The position numbers and the translations under genes were made by a program. Positions 38,901 to 48,415 of a stretch of 64,000 nucleotides of DNA are shown piece after piece (position 1 is the stretch's first letter; each line of letters begins with the position of its first letter). Below the pieces are notes generated by a model. It was not told the origin of the DNA and searched no databases. It saw only the letters and a program-made list of their open reading frames with translations. The DNA is from Nautilus pompilius (Eukaryota; Mollusca; Cephalopoda; Nautilida; Nautilidae): NCBI GenBank assembly GCA_018389105.1, contig JACATO010000320.1:310001-374000 (forward strand), written 5' to 3'.

Positions 38901-39872
38901 TTTTTCGACTAAACAACAATCGGGACTTGTCTGTTATTTCTCGGCACGCCGACTTTGATTAAAGATACAATCTCAACAACTACTTCAGAACCGGGCGGCC
39001 GTAAAGACAGGCAAAAAAAAAAAACAACAAAGCAATACGTAAGGATGCGCTGCATAAAAACAAAAGAAACCGAGTTGCCAGGCATAAAGATTTAATAGTT
39101 GGGTAATCCGTCAACGAAATACAACAAAACAACCATGAGAAATGTTTATAGGCCTACAATATACAACACTACGCATGAAGCTGTTCTGAACGTAGGGCTT
39201 TCTTCCTCTCTCGTTTTCCTTTGCGAAGGCTCCAATGAGACAGTACACGATGTATCGGCGTGACACAGGTATGAGGTAAAAAGAAAGAAAACAAACAAAA
39301 GAAAACAAGTCTATCATATGTACAATATGACGAGTGTTCCTCCTTTCGGTAGGCTTTGCTCCAAATCCATTTCATGTAAACATTGTGTACACATTTATAC
39401 ATATCTATCTCTCTATACAAGAATAAAAATTTACACATCTGTTGTTGTTGTTGTAAAAAAAGAGACCCAACCCCACTGGAGAGGAGCACAGCGCCGTTCA
39501 TTTACTTTATAAAGTTCTATATTTATATCCCACGATCGCACTGACCTTTAATAGCAACGTGACATGTAGCGGATTCGTAAACCATCGTTACTCGGCATAC
39601 ATTTAATACGATCTCGAAATTTAACAATAAAAATTAAACAAAATAAACGAATTCACGAAAGCACTTCCCCCCTTTTCCTCAGTAAGTGTCTTCTCTCTCT
39701 CCCCCTCCGCTTTTTTTTTTTTAAAAAATAAATAAATAAATACACATGACGCCATCCATGTCCTTGAAATGGTTCAGATTGGCTACGTGTCATCTCCCGA
39801 TATAGCTCGTCGTCGACGTCATGGCGGCGTGGTGGTGGTGGTGAAGGGGGGGGCGCGATCGAAAGAGACGGA

Positions 39873-39893
39873 CAGCCAGCCAGCCAGCCAGCC
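39873..39893. repeat. CAGC tetranucleotide run
   Basis: Five CAGC units lie in the probable IRF2BP 3'UTR. A similar run sits upstream of the gene at 42938-42973. Confidence 0.9.
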
Positions 39894-40151
39894 GTGACAC
39901 AATTAGCACAAACATATTTTAATCAGCGACTCGACAGAGCAAAGTCCGTCCGTGCCACGACTTGAACACAGCTACTAAACATTGCCCGGCGCTAAGCGGC
40001 ACACACAGCACGTGCTCGGTATCAGTTTCTTCTCTCCCCCTGGCGGTGATAACCAGGTCAGCGGTACGTACTTAAGCTTGTAGCTGTCTGTCTGTGTACT
40101 ATGGCTGGGTTTAATGAGATGTGGGGGGGGGAATAAAATTACACCTCGCAC

Positions 40152-40199
40152 ACGTGTGTGTGTGTGTGATGTGATGTGGTGTGGTGTGTGTGTGTGTGT
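40152..40199. repeat. GT microsatellite with GAT/GGT interruptions
   Basis: A GT run interrupted by GATGTGATGTGGTGTGG lies 0.5 kb downstream of the IRF2BP stop, probably within its 3'UTR, where it would read as CA repeats in the transcript. Confidence 0.92.
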
Positions 40200-40654
40200 A
40201 ATCAAGTCAGTGTAGGTCTCACCGGAAAAACCAGACGAGGCCTCAGCTGAAAGTCGGCCGTCAGCCAGACAGTCCCTGCCAGCCTTCATCCGGGTGTCGC
40301 CGTCCTTCACTCTGCAGCGCGTGTTCAAATGAGTTGTTCCGAGTTTTGTTTTTTTTTTTTTTTTTTAAATTGGGCAACAATATAACAACAACAACAAAAC
40401 AACAGCGCCTGCTCAATCTACCCGACTGGGTGGTAGCTCGCGACTCGTCGGGAGGGTGCAGCCGTGGGAGGGAGAGGAGGCCCCTCTCGCGTCTCCCGTC
40501 AAATGTGGCAGCCAGCACCGTCACCAGTAAAATACGGCTCCACCCACCAGGCAAAGTTCAGCAGCCGGAGAGGACTGGCTCTCGCCGCACCGCCATCACT
40601 GCAGCAGCGTCATGCACGGTAAACGCACCGAAGAACTTCGACAATCTCCCGGTA

Positions 40655-42505
40655 CTACGTGTCCCTCTCCTTCTTGATCTTCAGTTCTTTATACTCCTCT
40701 CCCAAGATCGTCGCGATCTCGTTCTGCATGAAAGCCCAAGGTACATTAGATCCAACAAGTGGGCATTTCTTGCCGCTAGGGCAGTACACCTCTGAGCCGG
40801 CTCCCTGTCGTTTGATGCTCTCTCTGGAGCAGGGGAAACAGAACTTGTGGTCGGCCACCGACGGGCACTGAACGAAGTGGGTGTCTTCCAAACGTTCGTG
40901 GCAGAGCGTGCACTTGAGCGATTCTGTACTGGGCACAGTCGACTCGGGCATTGTGCTACCCACGCCGCTGTCCGACACGGGGGGTACAGCCGTGGGGCGG
41001 GTCTTCTGCGGATTGCTGGGGGACTGATTGTTGTGGCGCATACCGTGAGCACGTGTGTTCAGCAGGTTGTCGCCCCCCCGACTGGGGGAGGCGGGAGTCA
41101 GATTATCAGCGACGTTCATCAGCGCAGCCATGGGAGAGGGGCCGTTTTGGCAAATGTTCCCATCGGGTGGCGTGGGTGTGTGATTGCTCATCGGAGACAC
41201 AGAGGTGGAACTAGGGGGACCCGACCCGTACCCCGCAGAAGAAATGGTTAGCTTTAATGCCTCGGCCTGGTTGTGCATCCATTGTTGTCGTTTGTGCTGC
41301 TCCTCAGTCAGTTTCCCCCCCACCTCGTTTTCCGGCTCTGGGGAAGCTTTCCTCTTACGCATCTGCCCGTCAAAGTACATCCGATGATTAACAGAAAGAT
41401 TTTTGGACAGCTGGCGTGCAAAGTTGTTAGGGTTGGGTATAGGCGGCAAGTTAGTGTCCATATACGGCGTGGGAAGCAGTTCTCTTTTCAATGGCTCCTT
41501 GAAAAAACGAACAGATTCCGGTAGCAAGTCCCCTAAAAGTCTCCAATCGCCACACCCGTGTTTCATTTCAAATTCAAGATATTTAAAACCAGAAGACAAT
41601 CCTTTCCCAAAGTCCTTCAGACAATCCTGATACATTTGTTTCGCCACCCCAGAAGCGCTACTATAGATATTGCCCAACCCTAGTGGGTACTCAATGTAGA
41701 TTTTCAGTTCGTAATCCATACCTGGTTTAGAATTAGCATCAAAAGCGCACACCCGTCCGCACAGGCTATGGTCTTTCTTGAAGCGTACCTCGAACGGGAC
41801 CGCCGAACACAAAATAGCTAGAGTCTCTCGAACAATGGCTGGTCTGCTGGTCAGATCCGCCTCGGGAGATGCCCGTTTTGTTTCATCTCCACTGGAATGA
41901 TTCGAATTTTCTTCGTCCTCGTGTTCACTGCGTTTCCCGTTCATAACTGGCCCCGGGGGGTTGGGTCCGAGACCGGATCGAACAGGTGGCGGGTGTGGGA
42001 CACCCATGTGATGTTGTACCGGAAGTCCATTACGTACTGGCACGTTAGCAGCAGGTCTGTGTAAGTCCGAGACGCTCTCCTCCGGCCGGTGGTGGGGGTT
42101 CGGTCCGCATGGAACAGAATTCGGTAGCCGCTGTGGCGTTTTGTAATCCAACATTCGCGGAGCCCTCGAATCGTGTAGAGGGTGTCTGTCCACCGAGGTA
42201 GGCAGAGGGGGCACGGCGGGATGGCTGCGTTGCTCAAGCACCCCGTGAGGAGGTTCGTGAAGGTTTCGAGGCGGCAGAGGAGCCGGAGGCGGCTGGGTTT
42301 TCATACTAGTCCGGCTATCGTGCAAACCGTAGGCCCTCTTCATCTGTCGAGCAGCGTCTATCACCATTTCTATTCTGTCTGGACCTTCGTAGTTCACGCA
42401 TCCACGACACACGGGCTCTGAAAAATCGTGTAGCATCGCCCACTGCGACCGCGGCAAGTCGCACAGATAACAGTGTTGTCTCTGCGCGTTGTGGGACAGC
42501 GACAT
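40655..42505 (-). CDS. IRF2BP: Interferon regulatory factor 2-binding protein (IRF2BP1/2/L) homologue, intronless
   Basis: The 616-residue protein has the full family layout. An N-terminal IRF2BP zinc finger (residues about 11-60) has ligands C12, C15, C33 and C36 in the context HCYLCDLP...EPVCRGCVNYEG. A low-complexity proline/histidine-rich stretch follows. A conserved central block lies at about 222-337 (SSASGVAKQMYQDC, GDWRLLGDLLPE). A basic RKRKASPEP motif near 383 is a likely nuclear localisation signal. A C-terminal C3HC4 RING has C532, C535, C547, H553, C556, C559, C575 and C581, and the protein ends in a psiKxE motif (IKKE) of the SUMO-acceptor type. Vertebrate relatives are nuclear co-repressors that bind IRF2 and other factors; the same role here is inferred. 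The start is the first ATG (minus-strand CTACCACCATGTC, good Kozak), and an in-frame TAA lies 27 codons upstream at 42584-42586 with no ATG between. An upstream TTG at 42547 is not a plausible start. The gene is a single uninterrupted exon ending in TAG. Vertebrate members run about 580-800 residues. Confidence 0.96.
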   Translation of the reverse strand: MSLSHNAQRQHCYLCDLPRSQWAMLHDFSEPVCRGCVNYEGPDRIEMVIDAARQMKRAYGLHDSRTSMKTQPPPAPLPPRNLHEPPHGVLEQRSHPAVPPLPTSVDRHPLHDSRAPRMLDYKTPQRLPNSVPCGPNPHHRPEESVSDLHRPAANVPVRNGLPVQHHMGVPHPPPVRSGLGPNPPGPVMNGKRSEHEDEENSNHSSGDETKRASPEADLTSRPAIVRETLAILCSAVPFEVRFKKDHSLCGRVCAFDANSKPGMDYELKIYIEYPLGLGNIYSSASGVAKQMYQDCLKDFGKGLSSGFKYLEFEMKHGCGDWRLLGDLLPESVRFFKEPLKRELLPTPYMDTNLPPIPNPNNFARQLSKNLSVNHRMYFDGQMRKRKASPEPENEVGGKLTEEQHKRQQWMHNQAEALKLTISSAGYGSGPPSSTSVSPMSNHTPTPPDGNICQNGPSPMAALMNVADNLTPASPSRGGDNLLNTRAHGMRHNNQSPSNPQKTRPTAVPPVSDSGVGSTMPESTVPSTESLKCTLCHERLEDTHFVQCPSVADHKFCFPCSRESIKRQGAGSEVYCPSGKKCPLVGSNVPWAFMQNEIATILGEEYKELKIKKERDT

Positions 42506-42780
42506 GGTGGTAGAGTGTCGGTCAAATCGTTCGGTTCGGATATCCAACAGTAAACATAAATGGCTGGCTTGCCACAGTCCGCCTTAGTGTGCCGCCAACA
42601 ACTTAAACTAACAAGACACCACTGGTGCACGGAGTACGCATGCGTGAGTGATTGTAAACTAAGCCCATATTTCTTGTGATTCACGTGTGCGCCCCTTCAC
42701 TATTATGTGATCACGCTTAGGCACAGCGAAATTATAACGGCAATTCGATAGCACAGCCACCCCGGGCAACAGCGACGTGA
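42506..42780 (-). promoter_or_regulatory. Likely 5'UTR and core promoter region of IRF2BP
   Basis: This CpG-rich stretch lies immediately upstream of the IRF2BP ATG. It contains an NRF1-like palindrome CGCATGCG at 42637-42644, an E-box-like CACGTG near 42683, and an AT-rich TATAAT-like word on the minus strand near 42728-42735 that could be a weak TATA element. The in-frame TAA at 42584 shows that the reading frame does not extend upstream without splicing. The transcription start is not determined. The motifs are seen in the sequence; their use as promoter elements is inferred. Confidence 0.4.
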
Positions 42781-42937
42781 TGCTGCATAATGATATTGCC
42801 GGAAAAAAAAATGCCTGTCAGTGTCTGCACGCAAGCTCAGTACGCTTGACTACACTTATGGGGGGTCCGGAAATTGGAGAATACGAGTTGGTGTGACACG
42901 TCATAACTGTCAAAATTCATCTCAGCACAGATACGTT

Positions 42938-42973
42938 GGTCGGTCGGTCGGCCAGCCAGCCAGCCAGCCAGCC
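42938..42973. repeat. GGTC/CAGC tetranucleotide repeat
   Basis: GGTC units switch to CCAG units, about 430 bp upstream of the IRF2BP ATG. The switch makes it a partly self-complementary, GC-rich tract. Confidence 0.92.
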
Positions 42974-43601
42974 TCAGCGGTACACAGCCCTCCGGCGGCC
43001 TGTTGAGGAGGGAAATGCTAATGAAATCGCTCTATTTCATGACGGTCCGTCCAGCCTAATGAAATAGCCGCTAGGCTGTTGTGCTCGTGTCGTTGTGCAG
43101 ACAGACGGGCGTAGACGGTCGATACGAATTCTAAAGCGGCTTTCTAACAACAGCTTAACACGAAATGTCAAATTTACATTGGGAAAACCTGAGGAAAGGC
43201 AGTTTTTTTTTGTTTTGTTTTTTTATACTAGTGTATACGGCTTGCGTGTTTTCTGACTGGTTGCAGGCTGCGTGCTGCGAGAAGCGCTTGGCGGCGGCGG
43301 TTGATTAAATCATGTTAACTTGCGTGTTTTCATGCTAAGCCACGTTCGTTCGTGACTTCGGCTGGGATGCGGAGCGAAATTAACCGGATGCGAAATGATA
43401 GCAAACTCCGCTGAACACATCAATAAAACAAGATTAAGTAAGGGCTGGCTGGGAATAAAATTTGCAGTCGCTCGCGTCATGAACTCTTATTTGGCCAGCT
43501 CCTTGAAGGAACGAAGAAAACAAATCGATACGCAATTTACTGGCCCTTCGAGAATCGTGCCTGACATATATTAAACGCATCGTGGAAAATCAGGCGAGCT
43601 G

Positions 43602-43609
43602 TGACGTCA
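43602..43609. promoter_or_regulatory. Consensus CRE palindrome TGACGTCA
   Basis: A perfect full cAMP-response element (TGACGTCA, within GTGACGTCAC) lies about 1.1 kb upstream of the IRF2BP start codon inside the CpG-rich domain. CREB/ATF factors bind this sequence in animals. Binding here is inferred, and an 8-bp match can occur by chance, though it is less likely in AT-rich DNA. Confidence 0.3.
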
Positions 43610-44342
43610 CTGGGCACGTATCGCGCCCAGTTGTTCAGTGGCAGGTGCTCGGTTCAGCTAACGTTCCAATTGTAATCAGATTATTTACTGGCGCAACAGA
43701 AACCTAGCGGATTATCTTTTTTTTTTTTCTTCCTGGAGACAAGTTGGCTGCATAGAGCCCCCACCCATGGACTGAAGATCATTAACACTGCAGGGTGACC
43801 TACAGTCTCTGCACGTTTGTTCCACCCACATAATGCGGGTTAACAACCCTAAGGGGAAGACCAGCGGTCTCTCCGTGATGTGCACTCATTTTAATGCGCA
43901 GCCACCATTCACAAAGGTTGCTGAATCGAAACCAGCAGCCAGAGGGTGTTTACTTATTAAAAATACACACGTATTCAGTATTTTGAAGAATTCGAAAAAT
44001 CTAATAAAACTGATGCAGTTCCAGCAAATTTACTGGTCATTTTATTACCATGAAAATATCAGTCCCTTTGAAAAGTAATAATGGGTTTCAGAACCCTAAT
44101 TTACAAATTCAGCCTTAGCTCATAACCAACTTTAAATGGCTGGTTCCGCCATCCCCTACCAAAACAAAAACAATTAGGGGGGGTTGCGAGCGATGGATCT
44201 AGAACTTCTCGCCCCACCTGTATTTCATGGCCCTCTCGTGGAAGAACATCTTTCAGTCGCTCTCCTACTCTCAAAACAAAACGATATTATTTCGCGGCCC
44301 TTTAATTTTCTTAACAGTATGAAAAAGCTAATTTCCAACACC

Positions 44343-44363
44343 CAACAACAACAACAACAACAA

Positions 44364-44404
<41 letters not shown>
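44343..44404. repeat. CAA/TAA compound microsatellite
   Basis: About six CAA units pass into about 14 TAA units. The apparent Gln/Asn-rich reading frame across it is an artefact of the repeat. Confidence 0.95.
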
Positions 44405-44405
<1 letters not shown>

Positions 44406-47400
44406 CGTGTGTAGTGTTTTGATTTTGTTTTTTTTTACGATTCACGAAAATTCTTACAAATATTTGCGTTGAGCCTTAAATTACTGTACGCATCACTAAG
44501 TCACCTAGGAATTTAAATTATACTATACCAAATTTTAACGGCTGTAAATAAAACTTTTGTTTTAAAGAATAGTAATCAGTAATTTAAAAAAAAAATTTTT
44601 TTTTAACCTGAATATTCAGGATCTTGCCTATTTATTGCCAAAACAAAAACAGAAGGCGTGTTTGGTCGGGTCGTAAAAGAACCGTACTTGGGGTTCTGTT
44701 TTCCTTCATTAAGTATGAAGTCAAGAAACGAGACCGATCTACACAGCTCCCTTCTTCCGAGATTATCGGGCGAAGATCTACACACACACGGGAACACACA
44801 AAGATAAATAAAGTAAACAGGATGTCTTAAACGAAGAAAGAAATGGAGTAAGCAGGATTATTATTACAGTACAGAAGAAAACATCGTGCCTGGTGGTGGG
44901 GGGGGGAGACGTAAAGGAGATTTGCAGCCAAACTGAGTTCTAGTAGTCACCGGCGTTAATATAAATTACTGAGGAATGTCCGTGTCTTGTGGTTGTTTAT
45001 AATTTTGAAAAAAACGTGAAGAGAATCCGAGAGATCGCAGGCAGAGCTGATTTGTTTCGTGGTGTTGGCAAAATTTGGCGCGCTTAAATTGGGGACTGAC
45101 CCGAGACCACCACCCTACTCCCGTCACAGTTGACTGACGACAAAATTCCAGCACCGACCGCTCGCACCCTCTGACAGGGTGTTCCGTTACATACGTGCCG
45201 GTGTCTTCTAACACTCACTTCGCTCGTCTTTATCTGGCTGCTTTGGTAAAGGTGAGTGAGAGCGAGCATCCCCTACAAATCACTACCGGGAGAGAGATGA
45301 GGTCGGATCAAAGTTCCCGTTCAAGACGATGTCAGCCGACGACCGCTGCTGTTTGCAGACTATCGGATATAACCGCAGGGGAGCGTGCATTTTTTTGTTT
45401 TTTTTTTTGGAGGGGAGGTGGGGAGGGAGAATTGACTAATATATATATTATCCAAGAATTACAGTCTTATTTGTTACCTCCATTTTTTTTCTTCTTTTTA
45501 ATTATTTTACTGCGGGAAGCTCCAGTTTCGACATTCTTTGGCGCAATACAAATGATCTTTTCGACGTTCTTGATTCTGAAACATTACAACCATCATGAAA
45601 GCTAAATCGTCTAGGGTATCCGCTCACCAGTCTGCCTTTGGAAGAGGGTTTTCTTCATGATGTAATCAAACGAACCCAGCACCGGCTCAGTTAATGGATT
45701 CCTTCGTTGCTTTCCATTTGGAAAAAAATCACCAGTAACATTGAGAAATGCTATCTAATGGTCAACCTGAACAAAAACTGAGCATACGTTATTATTTTTT
45801 TTGTGGTTTTAATGCTACAATTACTAAATTAATTATTTCCCTTCAGAAACTGACAATGGAAATATTAAAATGCCTGCCAACCAGACACTTTTGTGGTCTC
45901 CTTAACAAGAGATCAGTATGGCGTAACCCATCAAAGCTTTCATGCACACGTACAAATTAGAGCAATGGTTGTTTCTCTTATTTTATAGCTGAACCAAAAA
46001 TGGATATTTGGGGTAATTTTCTTATAATGCTACTAGTACATGAAACATTCTGATAAATAAAATTTAAAAATTACAAGAAACAGATGACCTTTAATACTGC
46101 AATCCTTCATACAGACACCAACTAAAAATCAAAAGGTGGTGAATGTTAGCAGGAAAAACATTTTGTGACTCAAGCTATAGCGACTGAAAACAGAAGTTGT
46201 TTTGTTACTGACAGCGGTCTGGCATGTGGCAGTCAGCCTACAGTATACTACACTTTCTTGGCAAGATTCCTGCTAAGAGAAAAAGCTAAATCAGTTCTTG
46301 GTATGTGGAGTAATATTGATTCACACCTTTTAACTAACCGGAAACCTTGACATTTTCAATCCACATGAATGTGAGTGAAATCCATCTTTATCTCTGTCAA
46401 GCAGCATTTCTCTAGGGATCAGAGTTAACCTTGTGCTGGTGGGAGGCCTCGGTGTCTGTGGATTTCATACTACTGTGTGATACAGAGAAACAATCAAAAT
46501 ACAGTAGACCTCAAGGCACATAGATTCAGTACTACTACATACATAGATAATCTTTATGGAATACTTTTTTTTTTACTATTCATTATTTTAGATTAAAAAA
46601 ATTTTTTTTTTTACTGTTGTGTGAGACAAAGAGAATACTTTTATATGCCAAAGAAATCAGAGCCAACATTAGAAAAGAGGGAAAACAAAAAAGTGAATGC
46701 AAATACACAAAAGGGTATCTTGGAGAAAAGTAAAGGCGGAGATACTGATGGGACCCCGCAGACACTTTACCACACACATCTGCTCAGTTGATCACTGCTT
46801 CTAAAATATAGCATCTTCTGGAATGCCAAAGGCAATACAAACTCAAAAGAGAATTTGTGTTTTGTTTTAAATCAAAACAGCAGTCAGTTGGCTACTTTAT
46901 TTTGGAAAATGCATCAAAGTCCCTAGCTTAAAAAACACAAAAAACGCACACACAATATAAAATACGTTTTTCTGCACTCCAGATATATTGTTTACAATTT
47001 CAAAATTCCTCCTGATTTAAATATACCACACTATAAGTACTAGGAATTATTTATTTTTTTAAAATACCTAGTAAATATTTTAACAACTAAGATTTCATGC
47101 ATCACTGATATCTGTTAATTCAGAGTTTTTGTCATTATTTTGAAATGAAATAATATTTCAATGAGTTTTTTTTTTTTTTTGTTAATTAAAGCAACTTTTC
47201 CTCATTTTTTAAAACCAAAAAGCTAAGAAATTACCAAGCACGTTTATAAACAGATTAATGTTTGAATCAATAAAAATTGGTTATTTACTTCAGTTTTGTT
47301 TTTCTTTCTTACCTTTTCAACAAAAACTAAAGTGTTGCCATAAGATTATATGCAAGTAGTATAGTAAAACAGTTCATTCATGTACAAATGTTTACTTAAA

Positions 47401-48329
47401 TTCTGAAAATTGTACCCAATTTTACTTTGGCTGAAATGACAATATAAGGTTCATAAACCTCCAGATGTATTTAGCTGTTGCTTTTCTTTTCTCAGAGAAA
47501 GTAACTATTTCAAGAGGTTAATATGCTGTGATCCCTGTCCCTTCTGAAGTGGAAGCCTTCAAACAATCAAGCAGCAATGTGGGAGTCAACACACAAACAG
47601 CATAATAATGTCATGTACAGAGTATAGGTAGGTAGGTGGGTGCATTTTCAAAAATATGCTGGTAGAGGTTTGCATGCAGTCTTCTTGAAATGACTTTCAA
47701 TTGCATGCTGACTGAAAGTTTATTTGCTTGTAAATATTTTTAGCTATTTCAAGAATGTATCTGAACATTCTTTTGGTTACAAGGTGAGTGTGATTAAACA
47801 GAAGTGTTTGTGATGTACTGAAGTTGTTGATGTAGGCTTAGTGGTGGCTTATGCATGAAAACAGAACAACAATGGGGGAGATGACAACGTAGCTTGTTAA
47901 ACCACAAACTTTCGTGTTGTTTGTTTTGCGTTTTTTAAAGTCTGCAAGTAAAAAAAAAACAGGGTTTTATTATTTCAGGAAAGAAGTACATGAGCAAAAA
48001 TAATCTAGAAAGTGTGAAATAGTTTTTGTTTTGTTTTTTTTTTTGTTTTTAAAGAAAAGCAGAGCGAAAATCCCACAAATGGTATAAACTACTAAGCTGA
48101 CTAAACGAAGAGCTGTGATGCAAGTCTGCCTAATTTCTTGTTTGGGTAGCAAGAAGTAATAATTTAAAGTACATTTCTTTCCTATACTGAAGTGGTATTA
48201 TTTGTCATGAATTGTTTGTGCTGCTATAAGGATGGGAAACAGTTGCTAACTATCCTTATATGTTAATGCTAATAAAATTTCAAGAGATTTTATAATTTCA
48301 CACAAGACTTCCTGTGATGTCAAAAATTT

Positions 48330-48415
48330 TAAATAGCCAGGTAAACATAGCTTGGTGTGGCCGGGTTGAGCTCATACAAGTGAAGCCAGTTATGCCCAGT
48401 TTGGGTCTGAAAGGG
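48330..48415 (-). mobile_element. TTAA-type element end
   Basis: The reverse complement starting after TTAA (48416-48419) reads CCCTTTCAGACCCAAACTGG and continues into a GC-richer, partly palindromic stretch (GGGCATAACTGGC...CCCGGCC). The layout resembles piggyBac-type MITE ends with TTAACCCTTT. The opposite end was not found upstream, so the element is truncated or decayed. It shares only the first bases with the TTAA ends at 12698 and 63509. Confidence 0.4.

Larger units (their letters stand above)
38780..40654 (-). other. Probable 3'UTR of the IRF2BP gene
   Basis: Downstream of the TAG stop, on the sense (minus) strand, no further coding sequence is visible and the CpG-rich composition of the gene continues for almost 2 kb. 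The first clear AATAAA hexamers in the sense direction are near 38820-38825 and 38783-38788; weaker ATTAAA variants occur nearer the gene, for example around 39602 and 39917. The tract holds a CA/GT microsatellite (40152-40199), a CAGC tetranucleotide run (39873-39893) and GGT/G-rich DNA near 39830-39855. Vertebrate IRF2BP mRNAs also have long 3'UTRs. The end point is a guess from signals and base composition; no transcript evidence is available. Confidence 0.4.
38250..45650. other. CpG/GC-enriched domain around the IRF2BP gene
   Basis: By eye, CG dinucleotides are frequent from about 38.25 to 45.65 kb and scarce on both sides. The domain contains the gene, about 2 kb of downstream DNA and about 3 kb upstream. 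Outside the CDS it holds CRE, E-box and NRF1-like words, two CAGC-type tetranucleotide runs and a CAA/TAA microsatellite, and no recognisable transposon fossil. No second coding exon was found in it. An unmethylated regulatory domain is one reading, and exact edges need a CpG observed/expected plot. Confidence 0.55.

Noticed and set aside
40334-42421. Several plus-strand open frames of 67-153 codons and other minus-strand frames across the IRF2BP gene
   Set aside because: They are shadow frames of the GC-rich IRF2BP coding sequence and its 3' flank, with no family motif of their own.
42506-42547. Extension of the IRF2BP frame upstream to position 42547
   Set aside because: The codon there is TTG, not ATG. 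The first ATG in the frame is at 42505 in a good Kozak context and matches the family N-terminus.
44184-44414. Open frame with a Gln/Asn-rich tail
   Set aside because: The tail is simply the CAA/TAA microsatellite translated. The rest has no recognisable domain.
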